Source of the DNA: Ruminococcus sp.
Lineage (GTDB): Bacteria; Bacillota; Clostridia; Oscillospirales; Ruminococcaceae
DNA: 32,920 nucleotides
Assembly: GCA_017534595.1 (NCBI GenBank)
Contig: JAFXVY010000083.1
Location: 1 to 32,920, forward strand
Direction: 5' to 3'
Both the position numbers and the translations under genes were made by a program. Shown one piece after another: positions 7,194 through 14,217 of this stretch (positions are counted from its first letter, which is position 1; the number at the start of each line of letters is the position of its first letter). Below the pieces are notes generated by a model. That model was given only the letters and a program-made list of their open reading frames with translations, made no database searches and was not told the origin of the DNA.

Positions 7194-8189
7194 TCAGTAC
7201 TTGTCTACCATCTCGGACAGACGCAGACGTGCTTCCCTGACCACATCGAAGGGCTCAAGGATCATGGCCTTGGTGCCGAACTGGAACAGCCAGCCCCAGA
7301 ACGGAGGCGAGATCTGTACCTCGCACCTGATGACAAAGGCGTTGTCGGTGCCGGCCTTGGCACACTCAACGTTCTCGCCGAAGCGGTCGATGACAACATC
7401 CATAAGCGAGTTGTCGAACTGGATCCTGATCTCGCGCTTCTCACCGCCGTACATCGAGTAGAGGCTCTTGTTGTTCTCGAGCTCCTGCTTCTCGCTGTCG
7501 GTGAAGGGCGCGATCTTGGAATCGGTCATGACAACGTCCGCCATCCGGTCAACGCGGTAGCGGCATACCTGCCCGTGATTGTGGCATACACAGGTGAGGT
7601 AGTAGTTGTCGTTCTCCCACACCAGCTCGTTCGGGGATACGAGATAGGACTCGCCGCCGTGCTTGAGCTGACGCTTCTTCTGGGAGTTGTAGGTGTAATA
7701 CTTGAACGTGATCTTGCGCTTTCTGGCGATCGCGTTCTGTATGGTGTTTATGCTGTAATATATCGTCTCATTCACAGACTTGTTGCGCGAGCGCTGTGCC
7801 ACATGGATCTGCCTGCCCAGCTGAGCCGCAGTGAACCTGTTGGTGATGCGCTGCATCTTGGCTATGAGCTCGTTGGATTTCTTCGTCGTCAGGAACCTGC
7901 AGGATGCCACGGCACTCGCAAGTATGAACAGCTCCTCCGCCGAGAAGTCCTCGCGGTTGAGGTAGAAGTAGGCGTTGGAGTGACCCTTCTTCACCGTCTC
8001 GATAGTCACGCCGCTGTCGCAGAGTGTGGCTATGTCGTCGTAGATGGTCTTTCTCTCGGCCTTGATGCCCTCCTTCTCGAGTATCTCGATGAGCTCGTTT
8101 CCGGTTATGACGTTGTTTTCGTCGGTCTGCGTCTTGAAGATCTGTTCCATTCTCAGAAGCTTCTGCTTCTGCTTCGATGCACCTGCCAT
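7194..8189 (-). CDS. WYL-domain transcriptional regulator
   Basis: The 331-residue protein has a DeoR/HTH-11-type winged helix at about residues 10-75 (ITGNELIEILEKEGI, RKTIYDDIATL) and a WYL domain at about 150-240. The WYL core is visible as SPNELVWENDNYYLTC with RYRVDRM downstream, and a WCX-like C-terminal region ends in WLFQFGTKAMILEP. WYL regulators sense ligands, often nucleic acid fragments or nucleotides, and many control DNA damage or phage defence genes; the ligand here is unknown. GGGGAGG precedes the ATG, which touches the stop of the upstream DUF896 gene, so the two are translationally coupled. Confidence 0.88.
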   Translation of the reverse strand: MAGASKQKQKLLRMEQIFKTQTDENNVITGNELIEILEKEGIKAERKTIYDDIATLCDSGVTIETVKKGHSNAYFYLNREDFSAEELFILASAVASCRFLTTKKSNELIAKMQRITNRFTAAQLGRQIHVAQRSRNKSVNETIYYSINTIQNAIARKRKITFKYYTYNSQKKRQLKHGGESYLVSPNELVWENDNYYLTCVCHNHGQVCRYRVDRMADVVMTDSKIAPFTDSEKQELENNKSLYSMYGGEKREIRIQFDNSLMDVVIDRFGENVECAKAGTDNAFVIRCEVQISPPFWGWLFQFGTKAMILEPFDVVREARLRLSEMVDKY

Positions 8190-8410
8190 CAGTTTTCCTC
8201 CCCGCTGCGTTTCTTATCCGACAACCTGCGTTGGGACCCGTCGGGCTCGACGATCGTTATGCGGTTGAGCTGTGCGGCAAGGTTCCCGGTCACAGCGGCC
8301 CTGTACTCATTTCTGAGCGCAGTTCGCTCTGACTGTTCCTCCTCCGTAAGCTCCCGCACGCGCGAGATCCTCGTCAGCTCGGACAATCTTTCCAGCTTGT
8401 TTTTCTCCAT
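8189..8410 (-). CDS. DUF896 (YnzC/UPF0291) family protein
   Basis: This 73-residue protein matches the DUF896 family: the pattern LxRLSELTRISRVRELTEEE, then ERTALRNEYRAAVTGNLAAQL and the ending VEPDGS are family hallmarks. The fold is a small helical hairpin of unknown function. In Bacillus subtilis, ynzC lies in the SOS operon with yneA and yneB, which makes the LexA-like boxes upstream here noteworthy. CAGGAG precedes the ATG. It is the first gene of a two-gene operon with the WYL regulator, and its leader is about 190 bases long. Confidence 0.85.
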   Translation of the reverse strand: MEKNKLERLSELTRISRVRELTEEEQSERTALRNEYRAAVTGNLAAQLNRITIVEPDGSQRRLSDKKRSGEEN

Positions 8411-8603
8411 AAATTTTTACTCCTGCCTTCCGGCCAATTCCCGCACACTGAAAGTTTACACAATCTTTCACCGTGCTCCCGCCCGCAGCTTACACAATAC
8501 TGCACGATATCATGCCGAAATTTATATGGACCCAATCTCTTTCTATATATGTTTGTATGGATTTTCAGTCCGTAAAATCTCCCACAATACGTCGGTAATC
8601 CAT

Positions 8604-8632
8604 ATTATAACACACTTTTTCGCAGATTTCAA
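8604..8632 (-). promoter_or_regulatory. Promoter of the DUF896-WYL operon
   Basis: On the minus strand TTGAAA (8627-8632), a 17-base spacer, then TATAAT (8604-8609). The sequence TTACACAA recurs around it at 8456-8464, 8490-8498 and 8673-8680, which could be binding sites for a regulator such as the WYL protein. Confidence 0.78.
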
Positions 8633-8704
8633 CAAGTAAATTGCACAAACTGTCCATTAAAAATCCCTCAAATTACACAAAAAACATTAATTTGACCCTC
8701 CCTA

Positions 8705-8760
8705 TTGACAAATCCGGGGTCTTGGTGTATCCTTGTAGGTGAGGATAGGAACAAACGTTC
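8705..8760 (+). promoter_or_regulatory. Possible SOS promoter with LexA-like box 1
   Basis: TTGACA (8705-8710), 17 bases, then TATCCT (8728-8733) point along the plus strand. GAACaaacGTTC at 8749-8760 matches the Firmicute LexA core GAAC-N4-GTTC and lies at about +10. No gene follows directly; the next plus-strand gene starts at 9104. Confidence 0.5.
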
Positions 8761-8782
8761 TGTACAAAGAAAGTCACAGCGC

Positions 8783-8854
8783 CTTGCCTTTCCCGCCCCG
8801 GAGGCAGGCGCAAAAATTTTACCCATATATGCGAACATTCGTTCGCGTATAGAC
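8783..8854 (+). repeat. 72-bp direct repeat, copy 1, with LexA-like box
   Basis: This unit matches 8972-9043 at all but a few positions. It contains a GC-rich hairpin (with flanking bases GCGCCTTGCCT / AGGCAGGCGC) followed by AAAAATTTT, and the palindrome CGAACATTCGTTCG at 8832-8845, which is close to the LexA consensus. Confidence 0.8.
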
Positions 8855-8932
8855 TCATAGACTCATAGATACTTAGATGCGTAGATGAAGGTGCGCCTCC
8901 GGCGAATATCCCGTCTGCGAAGCAGACGGTTC

Positions 8933-8971
8933 CAAGTATCTAAGTATCTAAGCATCTAAGTATCTAAGCAT
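8933..8971 (+). repeat. Short tandem repeat of the AAGTATCT/AAGCATCT unit
   Basis: An 8-base unit alternating between AAGTATCT and AAGCATCT is repeated about five times. An inverted, degenerate form (AGATACTTAGATGCGTAGATG) lies at about 8867-8887, across a perfect hairpin CCGTCTGC/GCAGACGG. Confidence 0.8.
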
Positions 8972-9043
8972 CTTGCCTTTCCCGCCCCGGAGGCAGGCGC
9001 AAAAATTTCACCCGTGTATGCGAACATTCGTTCGCGTACAGAC
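8972..9043 (+). repeat. 72-bp direct repeat, copy 2, with LexA-like box
   Basis: Second copy of the unit at 8783-8854. CGAACATTCGTTCG is at 9021-9034. The outer bases of the GC hairpin are lost in this copy because the preceding sequence is tandem repeat. Confidence 0.8.
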
Positions 9044-9046
9044 ACT

Positions 9047-9083
9047 TCTAAGTATCTAAGCATCTAAGTATCTAAGCATCTAA
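9047..9083 (+). repeat. Second block of the AAGTATCT/AAGCATCT tandem repeat
   Basis: About four and a half units, ending just before the AGGAGG of the gene at 9104. With the first block it frames direct-repeat copy 2, which suggests that repeat unit and tandem array were duplicated together. Confidence 0.78.
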
Positions 9084-9103
9084 AAGACTAACAGGAGGAC
9101 AAA

Positions 9104-9352
9104 ATGAAAAAGCTTATCGAACAGTACGAAGACGAGATCGGCAGGATCGTTAAGCGTGAGGCTCAGCTCAGAGAGGGGCTTAAAAACCGCAGCTATCCCG
9201 CCGAGGAGGTCAGGAGCGTCGAGAGAAGGCTCGACTTCCTGATCTGCGAGAGATACGACCTTATGCACTCGCTGGCTCTGATGAGAAAGCACTGCGCTCC
9301 CAAGCCGCTTTCCCCGAGTCTTGCCGCAAGGGAGCGTGAGCGCACTTGCTGA
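9104..9352 (+). CDS. Small coiled-coil protein of unknown function
   Basis: This 82-residue protein is almost entirely charged helix, with heptad-like sequence through KLIEQYEDEIGRIVKREAQL and VERRLDFLICERYDLMHSL. I recognise no domain. AGGAGG with ideal spacing supports ATG 9104. Its stop overlaps the start of the sigma-like gene, so the pair is translated together. Small helical proteins next to sigma region 4 proteins are common in prophages and integrated elements, so this may be a domesticated phage-type regulator pair; that is inference. Confidence 0.65.
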   Translation: MKKLIEQYEDEIGRIVKREAQLREGLKNRSYPAEEVRSVERRLDFLICERYDLMHSLALMRKHCAPKPLSPSLAARERERTC

Positions 9353-9678
9353 ATTACGGACGCGGCGGAGACGATGCTTTAAGGCTCGCGGAGCTGCGGC
9401 TCGCTGCGCTGTCTCCGGAGCTTATCGGCTCGCTACTCTGCGAAAGATTGACGAAAAAGCAAAAGTGTTATATAATATTATATTACAGGGACTGCCTCAC
9501 CATGGAGCAGATAGCCTCCCGCTGCGGAGTCAACCGCTCCACCGTCTCGCGCACCATCACCCGCGCCCGCAGACGGCTCTCCGAGGCCATCGAGGCAGAC
9601 TGCATCAGAAAGGCGCTGAAGCTCACCCTCGGCTCCCCCGTGAGCTCGGCTGCCGACACCGGAAGGGATACTTTATGA
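9346..9678 (+). CDS. Sigma-70 region 4-like helix-turn-helix protein
   Basis: The 110-residue protein has a sigma region 4 type motif: LTKKQKCYIILYYRDCLTME followed by QIASRCGVNRSTVSRTI and an Arg-rich recognition end (RARRRLSEAIE). No sigma region 2 is present, so it is not a complete sigma factor; it probably binds DNA as a phage-type positive regulator or YlxM-like accessory protein. The start appears to be TTG 9346, overlapping the previous stop as TTGCTGA; no in-frame ATG exists near it. The last codons overlap the ATG of the yaaO-like gene as ATGA, so all three genes are coupled. Confidence 0.75.
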   Translation: MLNYGRGGDDALRLAELRLAALSPELIGSLLCERLTKKQKCYIILYYRDCLTMEQIASRCGVNRSTVSRTITRARRRLSEAIEADCIRKALKLTLGSPVSSAADTGRDTL

Positions 9679-11000
9679 CTCCGATAATCAGCTTTATTGA
9701 ACAATACAACGCCTCCGGCACCGTAAGGGCTCACATGCCCGGTCACAAGGGCTGTGAGCTCACCGGCTCCGAGAGGTACGATATCACAGAGATCAGAGGC
9801 GCAGACGAGCTTTTCGAGGCGCAGGGCATCATCGCGCAGAGCGAGGCTGCCATGTCCGCGCTCTACGGCTCCGCCCGCACCTGCTACTCGACAGAGGGCT
9901 CATCGCTGTGCATAAAGGCTATGCTCGCCGCTTCACGCGAGCTGCTCGGAGACCTCCGCATAGCCGCGCCCAGGAACTCCCACCGCGCCTTTATAAACGG
10001 CTGCGTGCTGCTCGGCCTCGACCCCGTGACCGTCGCTCCCGAAGCGGAGGTCTGCGAGCCGGTGTCCTCGGCGGTCACTCCCGCTGACGTCCGCCGTACC
10101 CTCGACGCTCACCCGGAGCTCAACGCCCTCTACATCACCTCCCCCGACTACCTCGGCTGTATGGCCGATATCCGGGGGATCTCGGCGGTCTGCCGGGAGA
10201 GGGGCGTGCTGCTGCTCGTCGATAACGCCCACGGCGCTTATCTGCGCTTTGCCGGTGAGGGGCTGCACCCCCTCGAGCTCGGCGCCGATCTCTGCTGCGA
10301 CTCGGCTCACAAGACCCTTCCCGCCCTGACCGGCGCCGCCCTGCTGCACGTTTCAAGATCCGCGCCGCAGGAGCTCTGCTCCCTTGTCAAGGACGCCATG
10401 CAGCTGTTTGCGTCCACCAGCCCGAGCTATGTCATACTCTCGAGCCTCGACCGCCTCACCGCCGAGCTGGCAGGCGAGCTGCCGGAGCGCATCCGTGAAT
10501 GCTGCGGGCGTATCGCCGAGATCAAATCGCGCCTGCGCTCACGCGGGTTCGTCATTCCCGGGGAGGAGCCGATGAAGCTCACCGTCAATGCCCGCCCCCT
10601 CGGGTACACAGGCTCCGGGCTCGGAGACTTTCTGCGCACACACGGCATCGAGCCGGAATACACCAGCGAGGGCTGCGCCGTGCTTATGCTCTCGCCTTAC
10701 AACACCCCCGCAGAGCTTGAGGCAACGGAGGCTGCTCTGACCGCCCTGCCGGCGCGTACAGCGCTTTCTCCCCTGCCGCCCCTGCCGGGTATGCCCCGCC
10801 GTGCGATGAGCCTCAGAGAGGCATATTTCGCCCCTCACGAGCGTGTCCCCATCGACGAGGCCGAAGGACGTATATGCTCCCGCACCCTGCTCTCCGGCTG
10901 CCCCTCGGTGCCGGTCATCCTCGGCGGAGAGATATTTGACCGCGAAACGATATTTTTTTTGAAAAAGTATAGCTTTTTTTCCGCAGATGTGATAAAATAG
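9675..11000 (+). CDS. Orn/Lys/Arg decarboxylase-family PLP enzyme, YaaO-like
   Basis: The 441-residue protein is a fold-type I PLP enzyme of the short ornithine/lysine/arginine decarboxylase group. It opens with HMPGHKG (residues about 20-26), has the cofactor region STEGSS (72-77), LLVDNAHGAYL (180-190), and the Schiff-base lysine in DSAHKTLP (Lys213), with the typical end PSVPVILGGEIF. In Bacillus the yaaO gene lies just ahead of tmk, yaaQ, yaaR, holB and yaaT, and the same order minus tmk and yaaR is seen here. The substrate is not visible; arginine or lysine are likely. Start ATG 9675 overlaps the upstream stop. The stop is eight bases before the inverted-repeat element. Confidence 0.85.
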   Translation: MTPIISFIEQYNASGTVRAHMPGHKGCELTGSERYDITEIRGADELFEAQGIIAQSEAAMSALYGSARTCYSTEGSSLCIKAMLAASRELLGDLRIAAPRNSHRAFINGCVLLGLDPVTVAPEAEVCEPVSSAVTPADVRRTLDAHPELNALYITSPDYLGCMADIRGISAVCRERGVLLLVDNAHGAYLRFAGEGLHPLELGADLCCDSAHKTLPALTGAALLHVSRSAPQELCSLVKDAMQLFASTSPSYVILSSLDRLTAELAGELPERIRECCGRIAEIKSRLRSRGFVIPGEEPMKLTVNARPLGYTGSGLGDFLRTHGIEPEYTSEGCAVLMLSPYNTPAELEATEAALTALPARTALSPLPPLPGMPRRAMSLREAYFAPHERVPIDEAEGRICSRTLLSGCPSVPVILGGEIFDRETIFFLKKYSFFSADVIK

Positions 11001-11007
11001 ACATATA

Positions 11008-11218
11008 GGCAACACCGCACGACCCGCGGCTAACGCCTCTGCACGCCATCTGCTTGCCAGCTTTCCGTCATATCACCCAAATTCTCCTTGACGTTGCGTA
11101 AAGCGAAGTGAACTTCGCTTGCAAGCCTGCGTCGAATTCGGGCAATCTGACGAAAATCTCAGCTCAACTTTATTGAGCTTGCGCGCGATCTGACGCACAG
11201 GGGTCGTGCGGTGTTGCC
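11008..11218. mobile_element. MITE-like element, complete copy 2 (211 bp)
   Basis: The element starts GGCAACACCGCACGACCC and ends with the exact inverse, giving 18-bp terminal inverted repeats. TATA lies on both sides (11004-11007 and 11219-11222), consistent with a 4-bp target duplication or a TA-rich target. Inside are two hairpins, AAGCGAAGT/ACTTCGCTT at 11101-11120 and AGCTCAA/TTGAGCT at 11161-11179. It encodes no protein. It is homologous, in opposite orientation, to 1-166. It splits the yaaO-like gene from the pstA-holB block. Confidence 0.85.
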
Positions 11219-11279
11219 TATACTTTGTGCGAAGCCGACACTTTTGCTCGCGCGATCAACAATTCATCATCTTCGGGGG

Positions 11280-11813
11280 GTGAGGGCTACGGGAGTAGAA
11301 CGTTTCCGCCATCTTGTCGGCTGGCAAAGGCTCTGCGAGCCGGTGCCGGGGTATTTTGTGTATTTCGTGATGCCCTGCTATATGAGCTGGTTCCCGCCGA
11401 GGCTCACAAACGGCCCCGAGCGCCACAAGCAGAGGCTCTGGCTCCAGGAGCATCCCTATCCTGCGGAGCTCACCGCCTTCGGCAAGCCTGTCGAGAAGGT
11501 GGTATTCACCACTCAGCATTATCTGAAATACGATCAGAAGCTCATAGAGGGCAGGTTCATGCCCTCGGCGCTCGAAGCCCTCAGGCTCATTGAGGAGCAC
11601 GCGCAGGAGCTTCCCGCGATCATAAGCCGGGAGACTCTCGGCGACTACGACAGCGTCATCTCGCTGAGAAGGCTCGAGATAATTCTGTTCGAGGACTCTC
11701 CCCGCTGGACCTATCATATCCGGTTCGCCGGGGACGACTCCGACTGCCTGCGCATCCTCTGTATGGACGGGCGGTTCGTGATGTGCAATCTTTCCAAGCC
11801 GGACAAGTACTGA
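11280..11813 (+). CDS. Protein of unknown function
   Basis: The reading frame from 11211 to 11813 codes for a protein that I do not recognise. The C-terminal 130 residues look real, with normal codon use and the stretches FGKPVEKVVFTTQHYLKYDQ, SVISLRRLEIILFEDSP and RFAGDDSDCLRILCMDGRF. The N-terminus is unclear: GTG 11280 and ATG 11370 are possible starts but neither has a clear ribosome binding site, and the frame runs back into the repeat element. The element may have removed the original start region. It ends 15 bases before pstA and probably shares its transcript. It occupies the place where tmk is found in Bacillus but shows no P-loop, so it is not thymidylate kinase. Confidence 0.55.
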   Translation: MRATGVERFRHLVGWQRLCEPVPGYFVYFVMPCYMSWFPPRLTNGPERHKQRLWLQEHPYPAELTAFGKPVEKVVFTTQHYLKYDQKLIEGRFMPSALEALRLIEEHAQELPAIISRETLGDYDSVISLRRLEIILFEDSPRWTYHIRFAGDDSDCLRILCMDGRFVMCNLSKPDKY

Positions 11814-11828
11814 ATCAGGAGGTTCATT

Positions 11829-12152
11829 ATGAAGCTTGTATATGCGATAGTAAACGACGACGACACCTATGCCGTCACCAAGGCCATGCAGAAAAAGGGC
11901 ATCAGAGCCACAAAGCTTGCGTCCACCGGCGGCTTCCTCTCAAGGGGGAACACCACCTTCATGATCTGCTGCAGGGACGAGCAGGTGGATGAGATAATCT
12001 CTGTCTGCAAGGAGCATTCCCGCAAGCGCAGACAGGTCGTGCTCTCCACCGAGATAAACGAGGGCATGATCTCCGACCCGGAGCCGGTAGAGGTAAACAT
12101 CGGCGGCGCGACGATCTTCGTCACCGATATCGAGAGGTTCGAGCAGGTCTGA
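11829..12152 (+). CDS. pstA: Cyclic-di-AMP receptor PstA/DarA (DUF970)
   Basis: The 107-residue protein is a PII-like member of the DUF970 family that binds cyclic di-AMP as a trimer in the cytoplasm. Family features are the opening MKLVYAIVNDDDTYAV, the LASTGGFLSRGNTTFMICC core at about residues 30-48, and VNIGGATIFVTDIERFEQ at the end. In B. subtilis the gene is yaaQ, in the same place before holB and yaaT. AGGAGG precedes ATG 11829, and only one base separates it from holB. Its downstream partner is not known in this family, so its effect on the cell cannot be stated. Confidence 0.93.
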   Translation: MKLVYAIVNDDDTYAVTKAMQKKGIRATKLASTGGFLSRGNTTFMICCRDEQVDEIISVCKEHSRKRRQVVLSTEINEGMISDPEPVEVNIGGATIFVTDIERFEQV

Positions 12153-12153
12153 T

Positions 12154-13134
12154 ATGAAGCTTTATTCAAACGAGGACAACAAGCGCCTTATCGCCTCGAT
12201 GATCTCCAAGGGGCGGGAGCCTCATTCGGTCATCATCACCGGCGAGAAGGGCTCGGGGCGCAAGGCGCTGGGAAGATACTTAGCCGCCGCCCTGCTCTGC
12301 GAGGAGGGTACGGGTACCCCCTGCGGAAAGTGCAAGAGCTGCCGCATGGCCGAGCACGACGCTCACCCCGACCTTATCACGGCGCAGTCGAACGCAAACG
12401 GCAACTACCTTGTCGCGGATATCAGGCAGATAGTCTCCGACGCCGTCATAACACCGAACGAGGGTAAGCTCAAGGTCGTCATGATACCCGACCTCGACCG
12501 CTCAGTAAATACGCTCGTCGCCGTTCAGAACATACTCTTAAAGCTCGTGGAGGAGCCCCCGGAGCACTGCGTCATCATCATGACCGCTGTCTCCAAGGAG
12601 ACCTTCCTGCCAACGATAATCTCGCGTGTGGTCTGCTTTGCGGCACAGCCCTGCACCCCCGCCCAGGCGGAGGAATGGCTCACCGTCTCCGGCAAGTACG
12701 GGCAGGATGATATCATCCGTGCCGCGGCCTGCTGCGGAGGCAACTTCGGGCGCTGCGTGGAGTACCTCGAGGGCAGCGAGCTGCCTGCGGCTTTCGAGTG
12801 CGCGAGGAAGGTCTGCGAGGCGGTCACAGCAGACAGCGAATACGATATGCTCTGCGCCTTCACCGAGGTGCAGGACAAGAAACCCCTGCTGCGTCAGACG
12901 CTCGTGTTCGCAGCGGAGATATTCAGAGCCTCTGCCGTTATCTCGGCAGGAGCCGAGCCGGGGCACTGCTGTGCGCCGGACATGGCGGCAAAGCTCGCAA
13001 GACGTCTCGGGAGCTCTGTCTCCGAGCGGTATTACAGCGCAGTCACCGAGGCGATACTTCGCATCGACTGCAACGTCAGCAGGACGCTGGCCGTAAATGA
13101 CCTTTGCTGCACACTCAGCGGCAACGCCGTCTGA
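12154..13134 (+). CDS. holB: DNA polymerase III delta-prime subunit
   Basis: The 326-residue protein is the delta-prime clamp-loader subunit. It shows a modified Walker A (GEKGSGRKAL, residues about 29-38), the zinc-binding cysteines CGKCKSC, the Walker B-like region VVMIPDLDR, and the SRC-like sequence near LPTIISRVVC, followed by the helical C-terminal domain. It helps open and load the beta clamp. Spacing to pstA is one base and the order matches Bacillus yaaQ-holB-yaaT (yaaR missing). The start ATG 12154 has no strong ribosome binding site of its own, which fits translational coupling to pstA. Confidence 0.92.
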   Translation: MKLYSNEDNKRLIASMISKGREPHSVIITGEKGSGRKALGRYLAAALLCEEGTGTPCGKCKSCRMAEHDAHPDLITAQSNANGNYLVADIRQIVSDAVITPNEGKLKVVMIPDLDRSVNTLVAVQNILLKLVEEPPEHCVIIMTAVSKETFLPTIISRVVCFAAQPCTPAQAEEWLTVSGKYGQDDIIRAAACCGGNFGRCVEYLEGSELPAAFECARKVCEAVTADSEYDMLCAFTEVQDKKPLLRQTLVFAAEIFRASAVISAGAEPGHCCAPDMAAKLARRLGSSVSERYYSAVTEAILRIDCNVSRTLAVNDLCCTLSGNAV

Positions 13135-13164
13135 CACCGACACCAAGTAAGGAGAATATTCACT

Positions 13165-14028
13165 ATGAAAAAGATAATCGGAGTACGCTTCAAATCCGTG
13201 GGGAAGATCTACTATTTCGACCCCGCCGAACTCGAGCTCGCGCTCGGAGACCTCGTCATCGTTGAGACGGCGAGAGGCGTCGAGTGCGGAGAGGTCGCGC
13301 TCGCCGACCGCGAGATAGACGAGACAAGGTTCACAAGCCCCTTGAAGCCCGTCATCAGGAAGGCCAACGACGCCGATATGCGTCAGATCGAGCGCAACAA
13401 GAAGCGCGAGGAGGAGGCCTTTGAGATCTGCAGGAAAAAGATCGAGGCTCACAAGCTCAAGATGAACCTCATCGAGGCGGAGTGTACCTTCGACAACAGC
13501 AAGCTGCTGTTCTACTTCACCGCCGAGAACCGCGTGGACTTCCGCGAGCTGGTAAAGGATCTGGCTTCGGTGTTCCGCACGAGGATAGAGCTCCGTCAGA
13601 TAGGCGTGCGCGACGAGGCTAAGATGCTGGGAGGTCTCGGCATCTGCGGGCAGCCCTTCTGCTGCTCGAGGTTCCTCGGCGAGTTCCACCCGGTATCCAT
13701 AAAGATGGCGAAGGAGCAGTCGCTCTCCCTCAACCCGACAAAGATCTCCGGCACCTGCGGCAGGCTGATGTGCTGCCTCAAATACGAGCAGGACAGCTAC
13801 GAGCAGCTCTTCAGGACCACCCCGAAGGTGGGCGCTATCGTCAAGACCTCCGAGGGGCGCGGCGTAGTCGAGGAGACCAACCTGCTCACCGGCAAGCTGC
13901 GCGTCAAGATCGACAAGACCGACAACGTCGTCACCGTTGACAAGTCCGAGGTCGAGGTCATCAAGGACGGCTACTCCAAGATGAGCAAGAACGACATGAA
14001 GGCACTCAAGGAACTTGAGGACAATTAA
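13165..14028 (+). CDS. ricT: RicT/YaaT, PSP1-domain protein
   Basis: The 287-residue protein contains the PSP1 C-terminal domain and matches RicT, which in Bacillus forms a complex with RicA and RicF that carries 4Fe-4S clusters and supports RNase Y-dependent RNA processing. Its signature cysteines are present: Cys161, Cys166-Cys167 in GICGQPFCCSRFLGEF and Cys198, Cys203-Cys204 in GTCGRLMCCLKYEQ. The C-terminal 30 residues are charged. AAGGAG precedes ATG 13165. The gene follows holB as in many Firmicutes. Confidence 0.93.
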   Translation: MKKIIGVRFKSVGKIYYFDPAELELALGDLVIVETARGVECGEVALADREIDETRFTSPLKPVIRKANDADMRQIERNKKREEEAFEICRKKIEAHKLKMNLIEAECTFDNSKLLFYFTAENRVDFRELVKDLASVFRTRIELRQIGVRDEAKMLGGLGICGQPFCCSRFLGEFHPVSIKMAKEQSLSLNPTKISGTCGRLMCCLKYEQDSYEQLFRTTPKVGAIVKTSEGRGVVEETNLLTGKLRVKIDKTDNVVTVDKSEVEVIKDGYSKMSKNDMKALKELEDN

Positions 14029-14034
14029 ATTCTC

Positions 14035-14190
14035 AATGCACAATGCACAATTCACAATGCACAATGAATAATACCCCCATTGTGTAAAATGAAATGACAT
14101 TGTGCTGTTCACACATCAGTGCGTATCCAAAAAACCGTCCGCGCAGCGGACACCGTAATTGTGCATTGTGCATTATGCATTGTGCATTAT
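14035..14190. repeat. Inverted pair of AATGCACAATG tandem arrays around a hairpin
   Basis: The left array (14035-14072, AATGCACAATG units) and the right array (14158-14190, ATTGTGCATT units) are inverse complements. Between them lie about 65 bases with no gene and the GTCCGC/GCGGAC hairpin (14137-14151). The same units occur at 20748-20774 and 32910-32920. The whole could be a short non-autonomous element or an RNA that folds back; it sits directly before the mtaD-like gene. Confidence 0.72.
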
Positions 14191-14217
14191 ATCTGTGCAT
14201 TGAAAGGATGTACTGTC

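Noticed and set aside
4213-7461. Open frame of 1082 codons on the plus strand
   Set aside because: It is the antisense of the GH94 gene and runs through low-complexity DNA into the antisense of the WYL gene; GH94 has all family motifs on the other strand.
8933-9083. CRISPR array
   Set aside because: The units are 8 bases long and contiguous, without unique spacers, and no cas genes are nearby.
12538-14112. Long minus-strand frame opposite holB and ricT
   Set aside because: Antisense shadow caused by high GC at third positions; no family features and no ribosome binding site.
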